64,000 nt of DNA, taken from Klugiella xanthotipulae (lineage in GTDB: Bacteria > Actinomycetota > Actinomycetes > Actinomycetales > Microbacteriaceae). Positions 36,243 through 44,877 of this stretch are shown piece after piece; position 1 is the stretch's first letter; the number at the start of each line of letters is the position of its first letter. The notes beneath the pieces were generated by a model. That model ran no database searches and was not told the DNA's origin. It worked only from the letters and a program-made list of their open reading frames with translations. The translations under genes were made by a program, and so were the position numbers. Where the stretch lies: positions 1,287,096 through 1,351,095 of the forward strand of contig NZ_VFPN01000001.1 in assembly GCF_006716695.1 (NCBI RefSeq), read 5' to 3'.

Positions 36243-37628
36243 ATGGCCGCAGCCAGCCGTCTTGACCGTGTAATTGCCCTCGCCCGCCACCGAGGATTCG
36301 TTTTTCAGGCGGGTGAGATTTATGGTGGTTCGCGCTCAGCCTGGGACTACGGGCCTCTCGGTACCGAGCTCAAAGAAAACATCAAGAAGCAGTGGTGGCG
36401 CTACATGATTACGAGCCGGGAGGACACCGTGGGCATCGACTCGTCGGTGATCCTGCCCCGCCAGGTGTGGGAGGCCTCCGGTCACGTCGAGGTCTTCAGC
36501 GACCCTCTCGTGGAGTGCACCAACTGTCACAAGCGCTACCGCGCCGACCACCTGGAGGAGGCCTACGAAGAGAAGAAGGGCCACGCCCCCGAGAACGGCC
36601 TCGGCGACATTGTCTGCACCAACTGCGGCACCCGCGGCGAGTGGACCGAGCCCCGCGCCTTCTCTGGCCTGCTCAAGACCTACCTCGGCCCCGTGGATGA
36701 CGAGGCCGGGATGCACTACCTGCGCCCCGAGACGGCTCAGGGTATCTTCGTGAACTTTGCCAATGTGCTCCAGGTGGCGCGTAAGAAGCCGCCGTTTGGT
36801 ATCGGCCAGATCGGCAAGAGCTTTCGCAACGAGATCACGCCCGGAAACTTCATCTTCCGCACCCGCGAGTTTGAGCAGATGGAGATGGAATTCTTCGTCG
36901 AGCCCGGCACGGATGACGAGTGGCACGAGTACTGGATCCAGCACCGCCTGGACTGGTATACCGGCCTCGGCATTAATCCCGAGAATCTGCGTCTCTTTGT
37001 GCACCCGACCGAGAAGCTCTCGCACTACTCCAAGGGCACGACGGATATCGAGTATCGGTTCGAGTTTGCCGGCAGCGTGTGGGGAGAGTTGGAGGGTATC
37101 GCCAACCGCACCGACTTCGACCTGAGCACCCACTCCACCCACTCCGGTAAAGACCTCAGCTATTTCGATCAGACGAAGAACGAGCGCTGGACACCCTACG
37201 TGATTGAGCCCGCGGCCGGACTCACCCGCTCTCTGATGGCATTCCTGGTGGATGCCTACCACGAGGAGGAGGTGCCCAACGCCAAGGGCGGTGTGGATAC
37301 CCGCACCGTGCTCAAGCTCGACCCGCGTCTGGCCCCCATCAAGGTGGCTGTGCTGCCGCTCAGTCGCAACGAGACGCTGTCCCCCCTGGCGAGGGAGGTC
37401 ACGGCCGAGCTGCGTCAGCAGTGGAATGTGGACTTTGACGACGCTGGTGCGATTGGACGACGCTACCGCCGCCAGGATGAAATTGGTACCCCCTTCTGTG
37501 TCACGGTTGACTTCGACTCGCTCGATGACCGCGCCGTCACGGTGCGCGACCGCGACACCATGCTGCAGGAGCGGGTCCCGCTCGACAAGCTCTATCTGTA
37601 CCTCGCCGAACGCCTCATGGGTGCCTAA
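36243..37628 (+). CDS. glyS: Glycyl-tRNA synthetase (dimeric class II)
   Basis: A 461-aa enzyme from the ATG at 36243 (TGGAG nearby); an earlier in-frame ATG at 36186 lies inside the terminator hairpin and was rejected. It charges tRNA-Gly. Class II motifs are visible: [12 protein letters not shown] with the following helix, motif 2 in [27 protein letters not shown], and motif 3 in [11 protein letters not shown] zinc module has C92/C95 (CTNCHKRY) and C125/C128 (CTNCGTRG). The C-terminal anticodon-binding domain (about 355-460) includes [11 protein letters not shown]. Length and architecture fit the alpha2 type of actinobacteria. A CPBP protease gene starts 3 bases after the stop. Confidence 0.97.
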   Translation: MAAASRLDRVIALARHRGFVFQAGEIYGGSRSAWDYGPLGTELKENIKKQWWRYMITSREDTVGIDSSVILPRQVWEASGHVEVFSDPLVECTNCHKRYRADHLEEAYEEKKGHAPENGLGDIVCTNCGTRGEWTEPRAFSGLLKTYLGPVDDEAGMHYLRPETAQGIFVNFANVLQVARKKPPFGIGQIGKSFRNEITPGNFIFRTREFEQMEMEFFVEPGTDDEWHEYWIQHRLDWYTGLGINPENLRLFVHPTEKLSHYSKGTTDIEYRFEFAGSVWGELEGIANRTDFDLSTHSTHSGKDLSYFDQTKNERWTPYVIEPAAGLTRSLMAFLVDAYHEEEVPNAKGGVDTRTVLKLDPRLAPIKVAVLPLSRNETLSPLAREVTAELRQQWNVDFDDAGAIGRRYRRQDEIGTPFCVTVDFDSLDDRAVTVRDRDTMLQERVPLDKLYLYLAERLMGA

Positions 37629-37631
37629 GGA

Positions 37632-38693
37632 ATGACCGACGGTGTGAGTCCGGTGGGGGCCGGGCAGAACCGGCTAGAGTACCACCGGCTCTACCGCGGT
37701 CTCCCCCGATATCGGTGGTGGAAGCCACTGCTCGCGGGCATTGTCGCGCTCCTCTACTGCGGTATTGCGAGCAGCACCCTGCTGGCGGTTTTTCTGGTGG
37801 TGACCTCGGCCGTGACCTCGGCCACCGGCACGCCGTCCGAATTTTTCCTACCGGATGGGCAGGTGAACCAGGTCGCGTTCAGCGGCATCGACGCGGCGAG
37901 CCCGGTGAGTCTCCTGATGAATCTGGGTCTCGTGGCTGTCTGGATGCCGTGCATCCTGCTTGCCCTCTGGACCGTCGGCATCCGCCCCACCGGTCGGATC
38001 ACCAGTGTGGCGTTCCGCATCCGCTGGCGTTGGCTCGCCTCGTGTCTGTTGCCCGCTGCGGTGGCAACCGCCGCCATGATGGTGCTGGGGGCCGTGGTGG
38101 TCCCCGCGATTCAGGGGGAGTCGCTGTTTGCGCCCAGTACGCCACCGGGCACCTTTCTGCTCTGCGCGCTCGTCATCCTGCTGGTAACGCCGTTTCAGGC
38201 GGCAGCCGAGGAGTATGCGTTCCGCGGGGGTCTGATGCAGATTATGGGTGCGTGGGTGCGCTGGCGCTGGTTGGCCATCTCACTGCCCACCCTGCTGTTT
38301 GCGCTCGCACATAACTACGACATCTGGGGGCTGATTGACGTGGCTCTCTTTGGTATTACGGCGGCCTGGATCACCTGGCGTACGGGCGGTCTGGAGGCCG
38401 CGATTGTGCTGCACGCTCTGAACAATATCGCTCTATTTCTGCTGCTGTCGAGCGGTATGAACGGGTCAACGGTGGTGCAGAATTCCACGGGTGGTCCGAT
38501 CATTCTCACGGGTACGGTTGTGATGATGGCGATCTTTGTGCTGTGGATTGAGCGTCTGCGCCGACGCCAGAGGCTCGTGACCACAGCGGCCCCTGATTCC
38601 GAGGGCTCGGGGGCTCCGCGCGGCTGGGCTGAGGCCACTCCGTCCCGCCTGAACCCGACTCGTCCCAGCAACACCCAGGGAGATTTCCGATGA
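37632..38693 (+). CDS. CPBP-family intramembrane glutamic endopeptidase
   Basis: A 353-aa multi-pass membrane protein from the ATG at 37632, with TAAGGA as ribosome site overlapping the glyS stop. The CPBP (Abi/Rce1) core has E193-E194 in EEYAFRGGLMQ, a histidine in LLFALAHNYD and another in VLHALNN. These proteins are membrane proteases or, in bacteria, can protect against bacteriocins or process signal-anchored peptides. About eight hydrophobic helices are visible and the tail is basic/Pro-rich. It is overlapped by the next gene (ATGA). A substrate cannot be inferred. Confidence 0.9.
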   Translation: MTDGVSPVGAGQNRLEYHRLYRGLPRYRWWKPLLAGIVALLYCGIASSTLLAVFLVVTSAVTSATGTPSEFFLPDGQVNQVAFSGIDAASPVSLLMNLGLVAVWMPCILLALWTVGIRPTGRITSVAFRIRWRWLASCLLPAAVATAAMMVLGAVVVPAIQGESLFAPSTPPGTFLLCALVILLVTPFQAAAEEYAFRGGLMQIMGAWVRWRWLAISLPTLLFALAHNYDIWGLIDVALFGITAAWITWRTGGLEAAIVLHALNNIALFLLLSSGMNGSTVVQNSTGGPIILTGTVVMMAIFVLWIERLRRRQRLVTTAAPDSEGSGAPRGWAEATPSRLNPTRPSNTQGDFR

Positions 38694-40171
38694 GCCCAGA
38701 CGCTGCCTCTCCCACTCGAATCGACGCGGCGGAGGTGCGTGAGTGCGATGTTGTTGTGCTGGGTGCCACCCTGTCCGGTTTCGTTGCCGCGTGGGAGCTG
38801 TCGAGCGTGGGCCTCAATGTGGTGGTGGTGGATGTCGATTCCGATCCCGAGTTGGACCCCGCCGCACCCACTGCCGGTCCCGCCGCGCAGGCCGCCTCGC
38901 GTCTGGCCCGCACGCTTGACCTCTCACTATCCGCCAGCACTGACGCGGAGAATAATCTGCGTGAGTGCCTGGAAAAGCTTGACCTTGCGGGTTCCCTCCA
39001 CGCATATCCCGCGGTCAATCCCGCCCTCGCGCGTCCCGGTTCAACGCCCGTGTCTCTCGGGTACCCTAACCTTCTCGGTATCCCGGCCTCGCCTCTTGAT
39101 CGACAGGTGGGCAACACGGTGGGCGCGGGGGCTAGTTTTCGCGCCTATCTTGATCGCCTGATGCCCGTGCTCACGATTGGTAAAGAGCAGTACCTTGGTG
39201 GGCTCGTGCGTCGGCGCGTGGGGGGGATGCTTGCTGAGCGCGTTGTCGCACCGCTCGTGCTCGACCGCTTCGGTGTTCATCTGGACGACCTGGAGGTTGC
39301 CGCGGCGCTGCCCGGAATCAACGAGGCGATCACCCGCACGGGGTCGCTGACGGGTGCCGTTCTTGCCCGGCATAATGAGCAGGTTGCACGTGAAACAACG
39401 TACGCCGTGCGCGGGGGTTTTGGTGAGCTGGCACACCGCCTCGGGGAGCGCATCGGATTTTTCACCACGCCCGTGATTGCAGGTATTCCGGTCGCCCTGG
39501 ACTGCGACCCGACCCGGGTTGGCCCGGTCTGGGCCCTTCGGTTGGCCGACGAGACCACCGTTGCGGCTCGTGCGGTTGTTGTCGCCAGTATTCTGAACCT
39601 CGACCCCATTGATGAGGCGGGGGACTCCGCCGAGAACGAATCGCTCGGGTCGGAGGAACTGCTATTCCCCGGAATGGTTACCGGAATCGCCCCGGCCCCC
39701 ACATATTCCGTTTTTGTTATACGATGTGAATCCGCGGTACTGGAAACCCTGCCCCCCTACACTGTTGCCACTGAGCACGCCACCAACATCCGCCGGGTGG
39801 AACGTGTGTCCCTGCTCTGGCCCGAGTCCGTCACGGATCCCAGTCCCGGTTACGAGACGCTTCGGATCATCCGCACGCCCGATATCGCGCGGGTTGGCAC
39901 GGCCGAGCTGGCTGGTGAGCTGGGCGATCTGCTGGGGGTGGACATCCCGGAGTCTGCGCTCATAATTCTTGACGCCGAGACCCTCCCTCTTCCCCGCGAC
40001 CCCGCGATCATTCTGGAGCCGGGTGCTCGGGAGGCCGCCACCACGGCTGATCCGCGACCCGGCTTCCTTCGCGTACCGATATGGCCCGTTGAGGGCACCC
40101 TCAGCGACACGATCGGCCTGACGCGTCGAGCCGTTGTTCCACTACGCCGTAGCCTCGTGGGGCTCACATAG
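38690..40171 (+). CDS. HemY-like FAD/NAD(P)-binding flavoprotein
   Basis: A 493-aa flavoprotein related to the protoporphyrinogen/coproporphyrinogen oxidase and amine-oxidase family. The N-terminal dinucleotide fold is VVVLGATLSGFVAAWELSS (21-39), followed by an acidic end of strand two, VVVVDVD; the glycine pattern GATLSG departs from the usual GxGxxG. A central region YLGGLVRRRVGGMLAERVV and GLTRRAVVPLRRSLVG at the end are HemY-like. No clear C-terminal FAD-binding ATG motif is seen. It overlaps the CPBP gene by four bases. A uroporphyrinogen-III-synthase-like gene lies 1.8 kb downstream, which is weak support for a haem-related role. Confidence 0.75.
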   Translation: MSPDAASPTRIDAAEVRECDVVVLGATLSGFVAAWELSSVGLNVVVVDVDSDPELDPAAPTAGPAAQAASRLARTLDLSLSASTDAENNLRECLEKLDLAGSLHAYPAVNPALARPGSTPVSLGYPNLLGIPASPLDRQVGNTVGAGASFRAYLDRLMPVLTIGKEQYLGGLVRRRVGGMLAERVVAPLVLDRFGVHLDDLEVAAALPGINEAITRTGSLTGAVLARHNEQVARETTYAVRGGFGELAHRLGERIGFFTTPVIAGIPVALDCDPTRVGPVWALRLADETTVAARAVVVASILNLDPIDEAGDSAENESLGSEELLFPGMVTGIAPAPTYSVFVIRCESAVLETLPPYTVATEHATNIRRVERVSLLWPESVTDPSPGYETLRIIRTPDIARVGTAELAGELGDLLGVDIPESALIILDAETLPLPRDPAIILEPGAREAATTADPRPGFLRVPIWPVEGTLSDTIGLTRRAVVPLRRSLVGLT

Positions 40172-40250
40172 TCATTATGGAATATACATCCCCCAGATAT
40201 AGGACTACGCTGGTAATTCGTGTACAGAGAACACCGAGTGTGAGGATGTT

Positions 40251-40832
40251 GTGGGCATGAAAGGCAAGATTGCGTTTGTTCTTGGGGCGGCCATTGGCTA
40301 CGTTCTGGGTGCCCGTGCCGGTCGTAAGAGGTACGAGCAGATAAAGGCTGGGGCCGAGAAGGTGTGGAACACCGCACCGGTACAGGCCGGTGCCACCCAG
40401 GTGAAGGGCTTTCTTAACGCCCAGGGTGCGGCCGCGGGATCCGTCGCGGGGGACACCCTCCGGCACCTCGTGTCGCTCATCGTTGAGCGCATCACGCAGC
40501 CGCGCAGCCGCGCAGTAGACAGCCGGGCAGCAGACCGAGACGCCGCAACGGTGCCTCCCGGCACCCCTTCCCCCGCCACTCCCGAGCCACAGCCGGTGCG
40601 CTCCAGTGGAGCCCCCGGCGAGGCAATACCCGTCGGTGCCGAGGGCTCCGACTCGAGCACGCCCGCCACTCCGGCCGACGAACCCGTTGCGGCACCGCAG
40701 AAGCCAGCCGCCAAGAAGACCGCGGCCAAGAAGACCGGCCCTCGTACCGGTGGCCCCCAGCCGTCCGGACCGAAGAAGGGTGGCCCTGTTCGCGGCGGTC
40801 AGAAGCCGACAGAGGGTAAGGATAAGAAATGA
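40251..40832 (+). CDS. YtxH-like membrane-anchored protein with Lys/Ala/Pro-rich tail
   Basis: A 193-aa protein starting at the GTG at 40251 (GAGGA six bases upstream; an ATG two codons later is an alternative). The N-terminus KGKIAFVLGAAIGYVLGARAGRKRYEQI is one hydrophobic, glycine-rich helix followed by RAGRKRYE, the typical YtxH-like start of actinobacterial proteins. A short amphipathic helix (about 45-82) follows, then a low-complexity tail rich in Pro, Ala and Lys (KKTAAKKT, QKPAAKK). It overlaps the holin-like gene (ATGA), which overlaps the DUF3618 gene, forming a conserved three-gene operon of unknown function, presumably envelope-associated. Confidence 0.85.
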   Translation: MGMKGKIAFVLGAAIGYVLGARAGRKRYEQIKAGAEKVWNTAPVQAGATQVKGFLNAQGAAAGSVAGDTLRHLVSLIVERITQPRSRAVDSRAADRDAATVPPGTPSPATPEPQPVRSSGAPGEAIPVGAEGSDSSTPATPADEPVAAPQKPAAKKTAAKKTGPRTGGPQPSGPKKGGPVRGGQKPTEGKDKK

Positions 40833-41245
40833 CCGAGCGTCAACAACGCGCTGCCGAGCGAGAATCGCTCTTTGCGCTCCTGACGAAGTTGCCGGCGCAG
40901 CTCATCGCGCTGGCTCGCGCAGAGCTCGATAACGCCAAAAAGGAGCTGGCAGGCAAGCTGAAGCGCCTGGGCCTGGGCCTGGGCCTGCTCATCGTGGCGC
41001 TGTTCTTCGTTTTTTTCTCACTCGCGTGTTTTGTGGTTGCTGCCATCGCAGGAATCGCCGTTGCCCTTCCCGTCTGGCTGGCCGCGCTCATCGTGGCCGT
41101 GGCGCTGCTCCTGATCACGGCGCTCTGCGTGTGGATTGGGATCAAGAGCATCGGTAAGGGTGTCCCCATTCCCGAGAAGACTCTCGACAGCATCGAGCAG
41201 GACTTCCGTGCCATGAGCGAAGCGAGCAGGAAAAATGACGAGTAA
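40829..41245 (+). CDS. Phage-holin-family (superfamily III-like) membrane protein
   Basis: A 138-aa protein of the actinobacterial holin-like family. It has an amphipathic N-terminus (SLFALLTKLPAQLIALARAELDNAKKELAGKLKRLG), two transmembrane helices (about 49-75 and 80-102), and a charged tail. Despite the name, these genes are ordinary chromosomal partners of YtxH and DUF3618 genes and not evidence of a prophage. It overlaps both neighbours by a few bases. Confidence 0.88.
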   Translation: MTERQQRAAERESLFALLTKLPAQLIALARAELDNAKKELAGKLKRLGLGLGLLIVALFFVFFSLACFVVAAIAGIAVALPVWLAALIVAVALLLITALCVWIGIKSIGKGVPIPEKTLDSIEQDFRAMSEASRKNDE

Positions 41246-41582
41246 TCCCGAACCCACCTCGGTAGGACGATCCGCGGCGGACGTCGCGGCGGAGGCGCAG
41301 GCCTCCCTCGCCGAAGCGGCAACCATTGCTGCTCCCGGTTCGACGGCGGCCGACATTGAGCGCCTCCGGGGTGAGATTGTTGAAACCCTGCGCGAGCTGG
41401 AGGACCGGCTTGATGTGGGTAAACGTGTTAACGAGGCCACCGAGCGCGCCACCCTGCGCCTGTCGGAGTTGCGGCGCACCAAGCCGCTGGTTTTTGCCGC
41501 CGGTGTCATCAGTGCCGCAGCTCTCGCGGGTTGTGTGGTGTGGGCCGTCGCCCGTAAAATCAGCCGAGACCTGGACCTGTAA
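41235..41582 (+). CDS. DUF3618-family membrane protein
   Basis: A 115-aa protein overlapping the holin-like gene by 11 bases. The motif DIERLRGEIVETLRELEDRLD (about 40-60) defines DUF3618, followed by one transmembrane helix (about 84-105, LVFAAGVISAAALAGCVVWAV) and a basic end. It completes the YtxH-holin-DUF3618 trio. The function is unknown. Confidence 0.85.
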   Translation: MTSNPEPTSVGRSAADVAAEAQASLAEAATIAAPGSTAADIERLRGEIVETLRELEDRLDVGKRVNEATERATLRLSELRRTKPLVFAAGVISAAALAGCVVWAVARKISRDLDL

Positions 41583-41842
41583 CACTCGAAGCTGGGGCGC
41601 GCCGCCATCTAATCGGGTGGTATGGCCCTTGGTAGTGTCATCACCGAGATGCGCTGCGCTGCGGGCCCGTAGGCTCCCGGGTGCACCGACGGGATTTTTA
41701 TTGTCGGTGCCCGCAGGGGGTCCCGGCGGGTCGGCCGTTGGCGGCGAACCGCGTCCGGTAGCCTGCGGCACCGCCGGAGCCCGTTGGTGTGGTGGGCTAT
41801 GCTGATGGGCAACCCCGAGTTGGGCGGGCAGGAATAGTTGTT
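41583..41842. other. 260-bp non-coding stretch upstream of the hemD promoter
   Basis: No convincing gene. A hairpin GCACCGAC (41683-41690) / GTCGGTGC (41703-41710) with loop GGGATTTTTATT could terminate the DUF3618 operon. GC-rich short dyads surround it (e.g. 41735-41775). I found no match to tRNA, tmRNA, SRP RNA or RNase P features. Confidence 0.4.
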
Positions 41843-41871
41843 TTGGCATAGCGGGCAGAACGGGACACAAT
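41843..41871 (+). promoter_or_regulatory. Sigma-70-type promoter, likely producing a leaderless mRNA
   Basis: TTGGCA (41843-41848), a 17-base spacer, and CACAAT (41866-41871). Transcription would start about seven bases further, at or next to the ATG at 41878, so the small ORF there would be translated without a leader. Confidence 0.55.
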
Positions 41872-41877
41872 AGAGGG

Positions 41878-41955
41878 ATGACGAGCGAGGGTTATATGGC
41901 GCGATTCGTTAACGGCCACGAGTCGGGCCAGCGAGCTTCTAAGGCTTGCCATTGA
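41878..41955 (+). CDS. Possible 25-aa leader ORF overlapping the hemD start
   Basis: An ATG at 41878 opens a 25-codon frame (MTSEGYMARFVNGHESGQRA then SKACH) whose TGA (41953-41955) overlaps the TTG start of the next gene (41952-41954). It begins where transcription is predicted to start and has the overlap typical of translational coupling. It ends with Cys-His just before the stop. No homologue is recognised; it may be a regulatory leader or chance. Confidence 0.4.
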   Translation: MTSEGYMARFVNGHESGQRASKACH

Positions 41956-42731
41956 CGGCCTCAAGTAAGCCACTCACCGGCTGGCGTGTGCTGGTGCCGC
42001 GCGGCGGTCCCTGGGGGGATCGTGTCGCCGCGTCACTGCGTAATAACGGTGCTCAGCCCGTGATCGCCCCCCTCATCAACTTTGCGCCAACCGATGAGAC
42101 CGAGCAATTGGTTGCTGCCCTTGAACGTCTGGCTGCCGGCGAGTTCGCCTGGATTACGGCCACGAGCGCCACGGTGGTGGATGTTCTGGCCCACCACAGT
42201 GTCGTCATCCCACCCGAGACGAGGGTCGCAGCCGTGGGGGAGACAACCGCTGCCGCCTTCCTAGCTGCAGGGTACGCCGTCGATATCGCGCCGTCTGGCG
42301 ATGAGAACACCACCTACGGACTTCTGAAGGAGTGGGATGAGATTCGCCGGGGCACACCGCTTAAGGTGCTGACCCTCCGCTCCAACACCGCTGTCCCCGT
42401 GCTCACCAAGGGGCTCTTGGCGCTTGGGCACGATGTCACGCAAGTGGTGGCCTTCCGTACCGTGGGCGTTCCCGTGACCGAGCGCATCCACGAGGATGTC
42501 CTCTCGGGCAGGATCAACGCCATCCTGATCACCTCGGGCTCGGTGGCCGAGCAGGTGCGCGACCAGTTCCCCGAGCTGCCCGAGGGCACGCTGCTCGCGT
42601 GCGTGGGACCCCAGACCAAGAAGGATGCCGAGGCCCAGGGCCTGCGGATTGATGTGGTTGCCGATGAGCGCACGACGGAGTCGCTTGTGAATGCCGTGGC
42701 ATCCGTCGCGGATACGGGCGAAGAACACTAG
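41952..42731 (+). CDS. hemD: Uroporphyrinogen-III synthase-like protein
   Basis: A 259-aa HemD-family protein. The most likely start is the TTG at 41952, seven bases after AAGG (41941-41944) and overlapping the stop of a small upstream ORF; a TTG at 41946 is the alternative. The fold is visible as two alternating alpha/beta halves: GWRVLVPRGGPWGDRVAASL, EFAWITATSATVVDVLA, RVAAVGETTAAAFLAAGY, LKVLTLRSNTAVPVL and AILITSGSVAEQV, ending with TLLACVGPQTKKDAEAQGL. HemD cyclises hydroxymethylbilane in haem and sirohaem synthesis, but the sequence is divergent and no other hem biosynthetic genes except a HemY-like gene are near, so a variant role is possible. Confidence 0.85.
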   Translation: MTASSKPLTGWRVLVPRGGPWGDRVAASLRNNGAQPVIAPLINFAPTDETEQLVAALERLAAGEFAWITATSATVVDVLAHHSVVIPPETRVAAVGETTAAAFLAAGYAVDIAPSGDENTTYGLLKEWDEIRRGTPLKVLTLRSNTAVPVLTKGLLALGHDVTQVVAFRTVGVPVTERIHEDVLSGRINAILITSGSVAEQVRDQFPELPEGTLLACVGPQTKKDAEAQGLRIDVVADERTTESLVNAVASVADTGEEH

Positions 42732-42799
42732 CTCACCTTTGCGTAACATACCCAGGGCCAAGTCTCGACCCCGACCCGATCTGAGGGCAGACTAGAGGC

Positions 42800-43300
42800 A
42801 TGGCAAAATTGCGTGTGCATTCGGATCGGGTTGAGATCCACCTCTCTCCCGTCGAGAAGGCGTTATCGTTCCACACCAAGGACATCGTGATCAGGCGGGC
42901 AGACATCACGTCGGCGGTGATTACGGACGAGCCCTGGGGCTGGATCCGCGGGGTACGTTCCCCCGGCAGCATCACCCCACGCACGTTTGCCTACGGCACG
43001 TGGAAGTTTTATGGGGGCAAGGATTTTCTGCTGCTGCGTGGACGCCGCCGCCGCGCCGTCGTGATTGATATCGACGTGGCGGAGGAGGACCCGCAGGATG
43101 GTCCCAGTGCCGTGCAGATACTGGCCGAGGCACCTGCCGCCGTGCCCGCGGACGGCCTGGAGATGGAGCCGGAGTCCGGTGCGGAGCTGGGTCGATTCTC
43201 CCGCATTATCATCTCGACCAACCACGCTACCCAGCTCGTCACCGCCCTGCGGTTGAGCCATGATGACGATGTGAGTATGCGGGTTCCAGGCAAACCGTAG
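42800..43300 (+). CDS. PH-like-domain protein of unknown function
   Basis: A 166-aa protein from the ATG at 42800. Residues 5-95 show a beta-rich, PH-like pattern: VEIHLSPVEKALSFHTKDIV, ITSAVITDEPWGWIRGVRSPG, and TWKFYGGKDFLLLRGRRRR, similar to actinobacterial proteins with a bacterial PH domain in which a conserved arginine, RGxRxPG and GT motifs recur. An acidic linker (about 93-130) leads to a final strand-helix pair, FSRIIISTNHATQLVTAL. It is cytoplasmic by sequence. Ligand and partner are not known. Confidence 0.8.
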   Translation: MAKLRVHSDRVEIHLSPVEKALSFHTKDIVIRRADITSAVITDEPWGWIRGVRSPGSITPRTFAYGTWKFYGGKDFLLLRGRRRRAVVIDIDVAEEDPQDGPSAVQILAEAPAAVPADGLEMEPESGAELGRFSRIIISTNHATQLVTALRLSHDDDVSMRVPGKP

Positions 43301-43392
43301 TCGCTGCCTGGCTCGGTGCTTTCGCACATACCGCCGATACGACTGGTAGCGTTGAGCCCGCCGACCCGGCCGCCGACGAGAGGACACCCCGC

Positions 43393-43902
43393 ATGGTTGT
43401 GAGCGTTTTTGGAGCAAAGGAGCGCGAGCCCGGCGAGGAGGCCCTGATGTCGATTCTGGCGGAGTCGGCCGGTCTCTGGACCGGTCTCAAGCGCGCGATT
43501 GTGCGGGAGTACGGTCGTGGCGGCGTAGAGGTGCACTTCCAATGGAAATTCTACGGGGTTTCTTCCGGCTGGGTGGTGAAGGCTGTCCGTCGCGACCGCA
43601 CACTGTTCTATATGGTGCCCGCCGCCAACTCGGTGGAGACCATTGTGGTCTTTGGTCGGGCGGCGGCCGATGACGCCGAGCGACCCGGTGCGGGTGCCCC
43701 GGCGGATGCCCCCGACGATGCGATGCTGCCGGATACAGTGCTGGACGCCATCCGCGAGGCCCCCGAATACGTGGAGGGGCGTTCATTCCGGGTGCCGGTC
43801 GCCTCGCCCGAAGACATCGAGCTGGTGTTGCGTCTGGTGCGCATTAAGCTCGGTGCGGGGCCGGACCGTCCCGGGTTTGTGGCTCCCGACGACGGTGCCT
43901 AG
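43393..43902 (+). CDS. DUF3788-like protein
   Basis: A 169-aa protein with GAGAGGA upstream of its ATG. The segment VEVHFQWKFYGVSSGWVVKAVRRDRTLFYMVPA (45-77) followed by VVFG, and EAPEYVEGRSFRVPV later, match the DUF3788 pattern (YdhG/DUF1801-like fold that binds small molecules). An acidic, Pro/Ala-rich loop (about 92-115) interrupts it. It lies 6 bp before a ribokinase gene and may be co-transcribed. The function is unknown. Confidence 0.78.
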   Translation: MVVSVFGAKEREPGEEALMSILAESAGLWTGLKRAIVREYGRGGVEVHFQWKFYGVSSGWVVKAVRRDRTLFYMVPAANSVETIVVFGRAAADDAERPGAGAPADAPDDAMLPDTVLDAIREAPEYVEGRSFRVPVASPEDIELVLRLVRIKLGAGPDRPGFVAPDDGA

Positions 43903-43908
43903 GCTGCC

Positions 43909-44832
43909 GTGACCTTCACACAGATTGCCGTGATCGGTTCGATTAACGTTGACCTGCTCCTGACCGTCGCGGAGCTGCCGGGGCCCGGCGAGACCGTGCT
44001 GGGTTCTGGCGGTGAGGTGTCTCCCGGCGGGAAGGGGGCGAACCAGGCGGTTGCGGCGGCCCGGCAGGGTGCATCCGTGCGCGTCCTGGGTGCCGTGGGT
44101 GGTGACGCGAACGCCGGGGTGGCGTTGAGCTTATTGGCGGATGCCGGGGTTGACCTCACCCACATTGCTCGCCTCGACGGGCCCACCGGCCTGGCCGTGG
44201 TTTCGGTTGACGGTCACGCCGAAAACTCTATTATTGTTGTCCCGGGGGCTAACGCTCTCGTGACGCCCGCGCACGTTGATGCGGCACTTCCCGACCTGAT
44301 CGAGTGCGTGATCGCGGTGTTTCAGGGAGAACTGCCCGTCGATACACTCGACCATGCCTCGGCTGTGCTCCCCGGGGACGTGCGCCAGATCCTCAACCTC
44401 GCCCCGGTGGTGAACGTTGCGCTCGATACCCTCCGCCGTGCCGACCCGCTCATCGTGAACGAGGGCGAGGCCGCGGATGTGTTGAGGATGCTGGGGCACG
44501 AGCTTCCCCACCCAGTACTCTCCTCGCCCCTCAGTTCTCCCCTCGATACCGGCCGTCTCCGCGCCGAGGCCCTTGTGAACGCCGGATGCCGCTCCGCAGT
44601 CGTCACCCTCGGTGCGGTCGTGCGTGATCGCGGGGTGACCACGGGCATCCCGAGCACCCCCGCCGTGTCGGTAGACAGTACGGGCGCGGGGGACGCGTTT
44701 GTGGGCACCGTGGCTGCGGGGCTTGCCGCCGGGCTCACCCTGGTGGAGGCGTGCGGGCAGGCCTCGGCGGTTGCGGCGGTATCGGTGCAGAGCCCGGGGG
44801 CGCAGACCTCCTACCCGTGGGCGGTGCGCTAG
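43909..44832 (+). CDS. rbsK: Ribokinase-like PfkB-family sugar kinase
   Basis: A 307-aa kinase from the GTG at 43909. The PfkB signature 1 is GGKGANQAVAAARQGA (40-55), preceded by GSINVDLLLTVAELPGPGETV, the substrate-binding start seen in ribokinases; signature 2 is DSTGAGDAFVGTVAAGLA (about 258-275) with the catalytic aspartate in GAGD. It phosphorylates ribose or a related sugar at the 5 position with ATP. It has no transporter or repressor next to it and converges with the acuI-like gene. Confidence 0.88.
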   Translation: MTFTQIAVIGSINVDLLLTVAELPGPGETVLGSGGEVSPGGKGANQAVAAARQGASVRVLGAVGGDANAGVALSLLADAGVDLTHIARLDGPTGLAVVSVDGHAENSIIVVPGANALVTPAHVDAALPDLIECVIAVFQGELPVDTLDHASAVLPGDVRQILNLAPVVNVALDTLRRADPLIVNEGEAADVLRMLGHELPHPVLSSPLSSPLDTGRLRAEALVNAGCRSAVVTLGAVVRDRGVTTGIPSTPAVSVDSTGAGDAFVGTVAAGLAAGLTLVEACGQASAVAAVSVQSPGAQTSYPWAVR

Positions 44833-44877
44833 GCCTCGGCTGCATCCTTCCCCGCCGGCGGCGCAGGTTTTAGCCCG

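Noticed and set aside
40829..41245. Prophage or lysis gene because of the holin-family name
   Set aside because: Neighbours are YtxH and DUF3618 genes, a usual chromosomal trio, with no phage genes around.
41583..41842. Structured RNA gene between the DUF3618 and hemD-like genes
   Set aside because: Only short hairpins are seen; no tRNA, tmRNA, SRP or RNase P signature could be found by eye.
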